Of a stretch of 64,000 nt of DNA, positions 48,901 through 60,900 are shown piece by piece. A program made the position numbers and the translations under genes. The first letter of the stretch is position 1. Every line of letters begins with the position of its first letter. This DNA is from Rallus limicola (taxonomy: Eukaryota > Chordata > Aves > Gruiformes > Rallidae), in contig JAKCOZ010000007.1 in NCBI GenBank assembly GCA_022605955.1, positions 35,566,991 through 35,630,990 of the forward strand. The letters run 5' to 3'. Below the pieces are notes generated by a model. The model was not told the DNA's origin and did not search any database. It was given only the letters and a program-made list of their open reading frames with translations.

Positions 48901-51900
48901 TCCTGGGAACCTTCTGGATAACTTATGCCCTGCTGTGTTGTTACTCCAATGGATATTGGTGTGGTTGAAGTCCCCCATGAGTACCAATGCTTGTGAACAT
49001 GAGGCTACTCCTGTCTGTGTATAGATGGACCTCATCCACTCCATCTTCCTGCTTGGGTGGCCTGTAGCAGATCCCAACTATAATGTTCCCTGTGCCTGCC
49101 CTCCCTTTAAGCCTGAGTCATAAGCTCTCAGTTGGCTCCTCACCCAGCCCCAGGCAGGGCTCCATGTGCAGGGTGCTCCCACCATGTCTCCCCTGCCCAT
49201 TGTTCCTAAAGAGCCTGTATCCTTCCATCCCAGTGCTTCGGTCATGGGAGCCATCCCACCATTTCTCCATGATGCCAACAAGATCACAGCCCTGCAGGTG
49301 CACATGTCACACTCCTGTTTACTTCCAGTACTACATGTGTTTGCGTGGAGGCATTTAAGCTGGGCCCCCAGTGAAGCTGACCTTAGTGTCTGGAATTCCT
49401 TTGTGCTACCTTTCAGGTGCTCTTTTCCTGACCTGTGATCCTTCTCCCAGCTCTGGGCGTCTGTTGCCAGCACTGGCATCAAACTGGTAGGAGTGAGATA
49501 GATTGAGGTTTTTCCTGAGTATTTTAAAATGTTTAATTTTTATTTCAGGTAAAAAGAAAGAAAAGGAAAAGAAAGAGAAGAAGGAGAAAGATCATAAATC
49601 AAAACAGAAAAAAAAGAAGAAAAAAAAGAAGAAATCAAAACAGCATGGTAAGTTTGATTTCCTTTTTTACACAAGCAAAACCCCTCAGTGGATTTCCGGT
49701 ATTAAAACTTGTTCCTACACAATATGCATGTCAAATTTTAGAAGTTTCAAAGACCAGGTTTTGGCCTTAAATGTTGAAAGGACACTTAGGTCTATGACCT
49801 CATTTTTGTGTTTACAGCCTTTCTCTATGTGACTGGCATAGATACTTCATAGGTATTTTTTATTCCTTCGAAAGAGATGCTCACTGTTTTCACCTCTTGA
49901 AGGTCTGCATACACATCCTACCTGTATTGCTGGGACATCTAAAATTACTCTAACATCTGGTCTGTTGCTAAATCTCAGTGGCTTATTGCATGAAATGCAG
50001 CCCCTCCTTAAAGAGGAATTTCTTAACAGCTGAGGGTGGTGCCTCTATTGCAACAACCTTGTCTGTTGTTTTGACAAATGGTGATTCTGTTCGTCTTCAT
50101 CTTGCTTCCCTATTCTGATTCTTTGATCCTTCACTCATCTTTTTTTCCTCTGCTACTTTCATTTATTTATTAAAAAAATACAATTTTTTTTAGATAGGAG
50201 GCTCTAGGTAGCTTGTGCTTTTTTAACAAAAAACAACAAAAAGCCTTTTCAAATCACTTTATGCTTTCCTCCACCCCCACCCTACCTCTTGTTTGAGAAT
50301 TACTCCTGTGTGGTTTAAAGTTGTAGCTTCATACCTCCTGTAACTCTCCTTGGCATGATCTGTGTGCAAAAGCAGGACCATGTTTGGGTTTTTTTAATAA
50401 AAAAGATAACAATCCTGCTGACCGGTACAGTTTTACTGTTTCTTTGTATTTCTTCCCCTTTTCCACATCTTTTGGTTGTTAACCTCCCATAAAATAACAT
50501 TATGGGTTCCTTGGTTAGGGCTGACACTGACTGGAGGGGTCAGTCACTGCTCTATCACTCCCCTCCTCAGCTGGACGGGGGAGAGAAGATACAGCAAAAG
50601 GCTTGTGGTTTGAGATAAGCGCATGGAGAAATCTTTCTTTAATTAGTGTCACAGACAAAACAGACCTAACTTAATAAAAAATAATTACTAAGCAAATCAG
50701 AGTAGGATAATGAGAAATAAAACCAAATCTTAAAAACACCTCCCCTGAAAAATCCCTCCCTTCTTTCTGGACGCAACTTTACTCCTGATTTCTCTACCTC
50801 CTCCCCCACAGGGGCACAGGTATACTGATCAGAACCTTTGGTTCCTCTTAAGCATTCCGTAATAAATCTTGTGCAGTGCCAAAATCCCAAGGAGACTGAA
50901 GGCAAAAAGAGCAAGCTCCCAGCAGCATCTCTGAGGATAGCAGATGGTACAGGATGAGTTATGGGGAAAAAAATCACTATTAGAGGATCAAGGAATCATA
51001 GAATTGTTAAGGTTGGAAAAGACCTCCAATATCTAGTCCAACCATCCCCCTACCATGTATATTCCTTACTAAACCATGTCCCTAAGTACCACATCCAACC
51101 TTTCCTTAAACACCATGAGGGACGGTGACTCCACCACCTCTCTGGGCAACCTGTTCCAAAGCCTCACCACTATTTCTAAGTAGGGATTTCTCCTAATTTC
51201 TAACCTGACCCTACTGTTTTCTACGTTCAGAGATGAAGGGAAGGAGTGGCAAGTTAAATGGCTAATGCTTGTTTTAGCTATTTATTTAACTGCATTATGT
51301 TTCTTACTGGGAAGTTGTTGTTAAAATATTATAAGAGGAGCTTTTGCCATTTCATATTTACATCCTGACACCTCTGTTGATGTTATTTGCTTCTGAAACG
51401 TAATATACTGAAATATTCTTTGATTTGGTGTGGTTTTTTTCATGTGTCATACTGTTCTTTCCTTTCGTAACTGACTTCTTGCTTTTATCTTTTCAGATTA
51501 TTCAGATTATGAAGATAGTTCTGTCGAATTCTTGGACAGGTGCTCCTCTCCGCTAACACGGTCCTCGGGGAGCTCGCTGACTTTGCGCAGCATGTTCTCA
51601 GAGAAGAATACATCCTACCAGTATCCAAGAGCTATCTTGTCTGTTGACCTTAGTGGAGAAAGTAGGTTGGCTTGAATGGCAGTTTTCAGTTTGCAGGTGT
51701 AATTCTTTAAGAACAAGAATTTTAAAGGAAATAATTTGGTTTATGTTTAGGATTGTAACTATAAATATGGTGACTGGTTTATACCTCATCTATTTAAATC
51801 AAAATGCTTACACTCCTCAAGCTGTTCTGCATTGTGTTTACTTCAGTTAAGCGTTGCTGCTCTGTTTCTGAGGAGATCACATTAAAGGCATGTTGCAGAA

Positions 51901-54900
51901 CTCACCAGGAAATCTAATATGCCGCCAGTGCATTTGAGAGCAGTGTTTTCCTGTATGCAGGTTAAGAGTTTTTAACTCCAAACCTCCCGTATAATTCTGT
52001 GAAGTCTTGCATCTCTGCGCACAAGATCTCACACCTCTTTATTTGTGCTAGATCTTTCAGATATGGAGTTCTTGGATGATTCCTCTACAGAGAGTTTGTT
52101 ACTCAGTGGTGATGAATACAATCAGGATTTTGATTCAACTAACTTTGAAGAGTCTCAGGATGAAGATGATGCTCTGAATGAAATTGTTAGGTGCATTTGT
52201 GAACTGGATGAAGAAAATGGCTTTATGATTCAGGTAAAGAAATGGGCAGGGGAAAGGGGCTGTATTTTTCCATGTGAATTTCTTGGTTGTGGAGATGCTC
52301 TTCTGTTGTGTTGGAAACCAAAGCTACTTAAGAGAGCTGTAAATAGAAGTGAAGAACAACAAAATATTTCTGTGTTCTGCACCCAACATGACTATCTGGC
52401 TTATGCAGAACTGTTACTCTAGGATGGGGTGTCTCCAGCTATTTGATATGTAGAACCAGTTTATCAGGAAAGATAACCTTTTTCTTTATAGCCAGCTGAT
52501 ACATTTGTAATAAAATATCCCTCCCTGCACACAAATCATCACTTCTTTCCAGAGACCATCCTGATTATACCAGCCCTTCTGGTTTGGCCCTTGTGCTTGG
52601 CAGTACCGATTGTAGATGCTCTGCTCACTGTACATGTCCATCAGCTGTATCCAAGATCTCAGCTATACAGATGTTTATATCGTCAGTAACTGTGATGGGT
52701 GTGTGATGTGTGCTTCATCTTTAGAGGAGAAGTTCTCAAACTAGAAATCTCTCTCTGGCTTTCTAAGCTGCTAAGTATTTAAATCCTTCTTGGTATAAAA
52801 AAAAAGAAGTATACAGTGCCTGCACAGAATTCAGGTGCTGATCGACTGCAACTACTGCTTGCATATTTGTTCTCCAATGAGGAGAATGATTCCCATCTAG
52901 TACTGAATAATTTAAGGACTTTATCTTAAGAAATTAATGATGTAGTGATGAAATCAGACGAAAGCAGTAGGGAGAGAGGTCTCAATTCTCAATAACTTTA
53001 AAAAAAAAAAAGCTATGAACTTGCTGTGTTTTTTTTCCCCATACACACACATTCATCAGACAGGTTTGTCTTCAACTGATAGTGTAGTTGAAAACAGAAA
53101 GCCTTTTTAGTTGAGATTTGGAGGAAGCATGTATGGCTGTTATGTCTTAATGGACTTAAAGTCTTTTGGAAAGGACTGAAAGACCTGAAAATGAAGGACA
53201 CAAAAACTGTCCCTTGGAACATATTACTGAAGTGCAGCACTGTGTTGGAGGAACTAAGTGGGAGTTCAGCTATGGCAACAATATGGTAAAAGGGACTGCT
53301 GTTAGCGATCTTCTGTGAGAGGAGAGGGAATTGTAGCCATAGCACTATGGCAAGAGGAAAGGTGACTTCAGCACTTTGAATAAGTTAGTGCTCAAAAGCA
53401 TGTCCAAAGCAAAGAGGAGAGACTCTCAGGAGTAAACCAGCAGGTTCTCAGAACACAGGCAAATGCTTGAGTTCAGAAAGGGAAATGCATTTTTAAGCGG
53501 TAGTTTCCTGTCCGATTCTAATGTCCAATGACAGCCTGATTTCAGTCACTTACCTCCTCTTCATGCCTTTTCACTCTGGGAGCAACCAGTTTGCTGTTTC
53601 TAGGCCCTCATGTCTTACCACTTCTATTTTGCTCTCCTATTCTCTTGTTTCTCCTCTTTCATTTTCTCTTCATTTTCTTTTTCTTTTAGATTTTCCATTG
53701 GTGCGATATTAAAAACACATCTTTCTAGCGCACTGGAGAGATGCTTTGTAAATATAAATAATTAAACTGAAGAGTTTTCTACTTTTCACTGTTATGCTGT
53801 AACGTATTACATTATCTTTCTACTTTACTGTAATATTATACTCCTGTCTTATGTTTCACTACTAAATATTTAGGTGCTAAAATAGTGAATGTTGTAATAA
53901 AATATTATTAAATATTACATCTTCAATTTCTTTTTTTTTTTCCCTTCATTTTTTTTTCCAGTCTGGAATTTGTGGTTGAGGTAACTTTCAGAACTAGAGC
54001 TGTTTTTTAGCTTGCCTACCCAAACACAAATTGTCCAACTAAAATAATCTTACTCAAACCAGCTATTTAAGTTAAACTGCTGTTCTCTGCATTTTGACGA
54101 TACAAGAAATAACTTGTGTTTTCTGCATCTATTTTTCTCAGTTTTAGTTTTTTCTTTGTTTTTTCTTCTGATACCAGTGTGAAGAGTGCTTGTGTTGGCA
54201 GCACAGCGTATGCATGGGACTGTTAGAGGACAGCATTCCAGAGCAGTACATTTGTTATATCTGCAGAGATCCACCAGGTATGGGTAACCCACCTTTATCT
54301 GCAGCTGTCTGCTTGGGAATTTAAGCAGAGATGTTATGTATTGCTTGAACTGTTAAAGCTTTCTCTGTTTTGTGCTATCTGTTATACTTTTTTGGGACAA
54401 GTGCTTCTAAGTTTGGCTCCGTGCAGAAACTTATTTCCTGTTAGCAACATCTTATTCATCTATGCTAAATCTTATTCATGATCTTAATTACCATCGCTTT
54501 AGTTGTTGAAACTTAATTTCCTCAAAAACTTAGTGCTTTTCCATGTCACTGCAGTCTGAAAAACTTTCTAAACAAAACAATCATTCTGTCTAGTTCTGTG
54601 ATCCTATTTGCCTATACTTGGAATCACATCTGTTCAATTAAATATTTATTTTAGAGAGAAAAATGATTTGTTACTAGAGTACACTCAAACACACTGTGGA
54701 TGTCATTTCATATGAATTTTACAGTGTTTGCCTTTGTCCAGAGTTGGGTTAATAAAGGTGTGGACCTGAATATGTAAATTATGGACACAATCTAGCACCT
54801 TTCCTGGTAAATGATAGCGTGCAAAAAGCACACCTTGAACTTACGGTTCTTAGGACAAGTTTTAAATGGAAAGAATTGGGAAGAGTCTATTTAATTTTAA

Positions 54901-57900
54901 ACTCAATACTTTGGATTAGGAAGACGATGGATTAAAAATTATTATGTCCTTAAACCCATTATTTTTAGCAGTTATTTGGAGAAAAACTGTGATTTGAAAG
55001 AAAGTTTTTAGTATTTTTCTTGACAACTGATACAAATGCACATACATGCCCAGCTGTTGCAAAAAGGCAACAGTTGCAAACTTGCATTCCTTCTGAATTA
55101 AAGAAATGAAATGGTAAAACTACAGAGGTATAAAAGCACAGTTTTTATTAGTTATTTTTTGAGAAGAAAACTTAGGAAAACATAGCTGGAAAGATGTGAC
55201 TGTTTCCATTTGTCCTGGTATAAGTGGACGGTATAGTCTTGTTTGATAGTTCTTTGTGCTGTACTCTTTGAGCAGTCAAGCCTTTTCTTATTAAAACCAA
55301 CTAATTTGTCTTGTGTTCTTTCCTTGCACTGTACTAGGTACTTCGTTATCCCCTGCTATGCAGAGACTGTGTCCCTAATTTTTATCTTCTCTCCTTTCCT
55401 AACTATTACTTCTTTTCTTTCTATGTCAGGAGAAAAAGGTCATTCACAATGTCAGTATTTTAAAGTGTATTGGGATAATGGGCAGAAAGGAGATAGACAG
55501 GGTATTCTCCTGAAAGGTATGAAGGGCTTCCATCCACCCATTCTTTGTTCTGTATATGATGATAGTCTGATATGAAACTGAGTGTAAGATATTGCAGTCT
55601 TAGTCAGTCTGTTTGTCTGGGTTCCTCATTGTAAACAATAATAATGGGATGATTAGCATTATACTTTTCCAGTTTGGGGTTTCGTGGATTTATTTTTTTT
55701 TTTTCAACAGTTAAATTACTGTAGAGCATCAGCTAATCATTCATTTGTGCCTGTTGGGTTAAGACTGCAGATGTTGCCATAGCATGGGAGACCTGAGGCC
55801 CACTCATCAGTATCCTACCTACTAGTGTCTGGTAAAAGGCACCTCAATGGAGAGCATGAGAGCTCTGCTGTCAGAGAACTTTAAAGTGTCTGCTTCTCAG
55901 GAAGCCTTTTCCTGGCTTCTAATAAATAGATACTGACTTCACTGTAGAAGCAAAATATTTGTCTTTCAGAAAGAAACTAGGTGTTTTTGGATATGTCCAT
56001 CTAAAATCCACCCTGTAACTTTTCTTGTGGTAACTTAGAGGTTTTTGGTTTGGGTTGTTAAATGCCAATTTTAACTTCCTTTTTGCAGTTAGATTAGTAA
56101 TAGTACAGTTCTTGATATCCTGTACTTTGATTGCAAAGGTGATTAGATGATAAGATGAAAGGTAATATATGAATAGCAAGATCTTGAATCATCCTTTCAT
56201 GGATTTTAGGAGACATGTAGGAGAGTGCAGCGTATAATTATAACACTTTAGTTTTAAATACACTTCTGCTGTGCCTTTAGATGGCCCTCAATTTGTTTAT
56301 TGCTTACCCCAGGTCAGAGGTGGAGTGCCAAATATCTTTATGATAAAGACTGGCTAAACAACGGACACATGTGTGGATTATCATTTTTGAAAGAAAACTA
56401 CTCTCATCTTAATGCCAAAAAGATTGTTTCAACACATCACCTACTGGCAGACGTGTATGGTGTAACTGAAGTACTACATGGACTTCAGTTGAAAATTGGG
56501 ATATTAAAGTAAGTATCAGTCCAGGATTTAGTCTTCATCTTTATATATTTAGGTAGCAGAGACTGCCATTGTTCCGTATGCATTATTCCCTCACATTAAA
56601 GCTCTTTCTTGTGTAATTGCTTAAATGCTTGTAAGTGCAAGATGTAGAGTACCCTCAGTGTGGGAACTAGGTGTTCAGCACCTGAGCAGATCTGGGCGAC
56701 TGGTGATTTATTTTTTTTTTATTTATGGTCAGTTTTGTGTTACAGGGACAATCTGGGTTTATTCTAAATTAAGTGACCTAGGAATGCTTACATGTTTAAT
56801 AGTGGTGCTTATCACTAGCTGTGATACAGCAGAACTGGATAACAGTTCAGTGCTGTAACTGGTATTCTCTGCAACTTGGGTTTTTTTTCTTCCCCTTGCA
56901 GAAATAAGCATCACCCAGACCTTCATCTCTGGGCTTATTCAGGGATGCGAAAAGAACAGGAGCAAATAACTGTTGGGGTAGAGAAGAAATCCGTGACTTT
57001 GCCGGATGCTGTTAATCCAACAGAAAGGACGTATCACAGTCAAAACCATAAAGAGCCACCCAGTATACCCCAGAAGATGGAAGAAACATACATCACAAGT
57101 GAGCACAGTTACCAAAAACCGCAGTGTTTTGGTCAAGACTGCAAAGCAGTCACTGACCCTATGAGCTCAGATGATGAAGATACAAGTAGTTTTGAGGAAG
57201 ATCAGGATTTTCACACAGACAATAAAAACTGTTTACAATATTCTTTTAAAGATGATGGCACGAGTGAGCAGGTAAGTATCATTCTTCACCTGGGAAGTTT
57301 CTTACTTGGAATAAGAAGTTCAATCTGGTAAAACTCAAGCATGTACAACTATTTAGATTTGTTCATTGTTGTAACATTGTTAAATGTGTTCTATCAAATA
57401 AGCCAGCAGAAATCACTAGAGGCGAAGTTGCAAAACTGAACTAGTTGTGGGTGAGGTGTACCCATCTCCATCAGTGAATGAAATGCAATGTATTGCCTAT
57501 GCTGAAAGTGTTTATGCTCAATCCAGTGGGTTTTTTTTGGGAAAAAGAAAATAATCCAATGCCTAAAATGCAGGATGTTGAACAGAACTTGTGTTTTTGT
57601 GAGGAAAGTGGGACAAGCTTCCTTTTTTAATTGTTTTCCATATGCAGGTGGGTTTTTTGTTGATTGTTAAACTGAGATTTGTAATAGTGTGCTTTATTGT
57701 ACTGTATTCTTCTTTTAACGGTGACACTATCTAGAATTCTGTCCATGTGTAATGATTCACTGACCGACTAATTTCACATCCTGCATTTTCTTTGGAGTCT
57801 TTGTTTCTCAGGTTTTTAGTCAGGTTCATATTTGGCTATTTAAACCTCTTTCTTATTTTTTTGCATTGATAATTTGAATCCATTACTTTGTGGAAAAGTT

Positions 57901-60900
57901 CTGAGACTTGGTAGTCTGGCTTTAGTGAAGAGTTCTCTTTAAGCAAAAAACCAGAGTAAACCAAACCTTTCTGTTTCCTACAATACCAACTGTGCGAGAA
58001 ATCGCCCAGCTCATCCCCCTTTTGAAGTTCAGTTTCTGGTGTGGAAGAAATGAGTAAGATAAGTCTTTTTCTTTTCATTTTGTTTTTAAATGTGGCGTGT
58101 AAGCTATGTAGCCTGAATGAAAAATTTTGGCTCATTCTAGCTAGAAATAACTGTTTGTTTGCTAAATCACATGAATATATTGGTTTGTGTAGTAAGGAGA
58201 CACGTGGTGGACTTTGCTTCCAGCAGTAGCTTAAATTGGCATTTTAAGTAGTATAAATATATTTGAAAGAAAATATATGTCAGTAGTGAAACAGGCTAAT
58301 GTTTCCTTCAGAGACCAAAGCATATATCTGAAAAACTGGGTGCTCTTGGTTTTAGACCAGGAAGACCTCTGTCTGGGGTAGTGTCAGAATACTTTTTCCT
58401 CAGGGACACCCTAGTTCACCATGTTGTCAGTAGTCAGCCTCGGTATCTGAAATAAAGCTTTCTCTCTAGACCCATTGAAAAGCTCTTTGTTTCTCCATGA
58501 ACCTATTGAAACCATGGTGAGGCTGACATTGAAGTGCCATTTTTACATGAACTGATTTCTCTGTAAGACAATTCCCTCGCTTTCTTCACCTCTCTTTGTC
58601 AAAGTATTGGTTGGGAAATTGGATTCTCCTTTCTAGCATCCTGCAGAGCCTTGAATATTCCGGTTTTCCATACTCTTTTGTCTTACTCTTATTTACAGTT
58701 CTGTTAGGTATCTTATTTTCTCTTACAATGTTCAGGTCAACTATTACCAAGTCCCTTTTTGGAATTTGCATCATCTTACAAGTGGTATTTAATTACCTTG
58801 TTCTTCTGAAAGCAAGAGACTGCCCCACCTGAACCTCCAATTTATTTTGTCACAAGCCAGGTCCCCTGCTTTGCTTCTCTTGCCACCTCTGCCACCACTC
58901 CTTGATTGCCTCTTAGCTTACAGAAGGACCTGTTTGTGGTTCATTTTTGGGGGGTTTATGGGTTGTTTTGTTTTAAGGAGCATTTACTAGCCATTTGAAT
59001 AAGTACAGATCTTATTTAAAGGAAAAAAACACCAAACTTTTAATGACATTAAGTTATTTAGCTTTAATTTTTGCTTAAATTTTTAGCTAACTTAGTGCAG
59101 AGGGTATCTAAGAGATTCACTGAACAGTTTATCTTGATTTTTAGAATTACAGACTTGAGTCCTCATACGACAAGAGAAAAATGACATTTTTCTGAAAGTC
59201 TGAAAATAGTAACAAACGGGGCATTTCTTATTTATGTTGGAAATATCCTTCATAAAGAAAAATAACAGCTTGAATACTGAAAGCACAGTGGAGGCAAACT
59301 TGATTTCTTGAGAGATGAAAGATGTGATCTGGAAGTTTTGAGAATTTAGAGGGTTTTATGACTTTAAAAAAATCTATCTCTTGCAAATAATTCCTTTAAT
59401 GAATATTATGAGCATTAGTGACACTTGTCCACCAGTACTCACTGCCAGCAGGTCAGTCCAAGTTTTGGTTTTGTTTGGGGTTTTTTTATTGATTCTAAGT
59501 CTCAAAAAGAATGTTTTTTTTTCATGGCTTCAGAAAGAAATAGGGATTGAGGGATTTTAATTTACTACTTGCTCTCTCTTCTCAGTCTTCACATTCTTGA
59601 TGGGAAGAAGGAATACCCTCAGGAAAAAATGCAGTTAAGCTTGCCTAGGGAGGTGGCTGAGTCTATATCCCTGGATGTGTTTAAAATGCAAGTAGATTAA
59701 CTACTTAAGGATATGGTTTAGCATAGGACAGGAACAGTTGGACTCGATCTTAAAGCTCTTTTCCAACCTTGTGATTCTGTCTATTATTATGTGACATGGA
59801 AAAAAGTTAGCTGAATGCTTCAAGAGAAGTGTGTTAATATGATAAAATTCACTCCTTGCTCTGGCATGTGCCATGAACTGACACTGTGTGAGCACACATA
59901 TCCAGCATTTTAGTCCCTGAAATAGTCATCAGTAGTGAAAGAACTTGATCAGATAGGAAGGTATAGCAGGTATAGAACGAAAACTGTGAATCCTGCTAAT
60001 TAATGGAGATACCAAACACTGTAACTCATTAAATCCTGTATACTTTGGTCATTTTCACTAGCATCAGCTACGGAAAGATGAGGAACTTGTGTATTATCTC
60101 TGATTCATTATGAAGATATTAACTATTTCAAAGTACTCAACCTTCCTCTGACTCTGTGTTTGCACAGCTCTGTTTTACTGCCCTTGTAACTCTTCCCAGG
60201 CATGTGCAGTTCTGTCCATGACCTGAGCTTGCAAGTTGTGTGGGACCACAGCAGTGACAGGAAGAGAAGTCTTCTGTCTTAATCAACAAACAGAACAGCC
60301 AGTTTATTTGTACACTATAATGACTTTTGACATCTTAGCTATCACGGTTTTTTAGGGAGTTTTCCTTTGTTCTCTGGCTAGACTTTAAACAAGCCTTTTT
60401 GGGATTTTTTTTGCACGTTTTTGGTGGCATTAGACTGATGCAATTCAGCACTTAGTGATTTAAGTCACGATTAGTATAAAAAGGGCAGAGAAGTGCAGTC
60501 TTGCCTTACTGCATTAAACAAAGCACTTGAGCAGGTAAACTTTACCTCTCGTCTCACTCCCCCAGTGCTATATATGCTCATTTGTATGGAATTTACATTT
60601 TGTTTTATTCAGTCTATGGATGTGTAGTACATGGCTTTCTGAGTAAGCTTTTTGTCAAGTAGATAGAAGTACAGTTCTAAACCAGCAGAGTTTATTTTCA
60701 TGTGACTCACGTATTGATAGCAACACCAGAAATTAAAAACAAAACCAGAAAACCCTCTTAAATGGCAATTTTTTTTCTTTCTGTTGCTCCTGTGAAGAAG
60801 AATTCTGCTGAAGGAAACACTGTGTTTGTTTGTAATGAAAGAAAAGGCTCAGAAGAACAAGTGGACACACATCTTCAATGGCAGCTAAATCTCCTCACCC

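Larger units (their letters stand above)
49648..51496 (+). other. PHF20L1 intron 13 (1.8 kb)
   Basis: It contains a probable ERV/LTR fragment (50490-50985) followed directly by a minus-strand CR1 end (50990-51230). The rest is AT-rich sequence. Confidence 0.8.

Noticed and set aside
52234..52422. Open extension of exon 15 past its donor
   Set aside because: It would destroy the PHD finger ligand spacing, while exon 16 supplies the missing ligands in phase.
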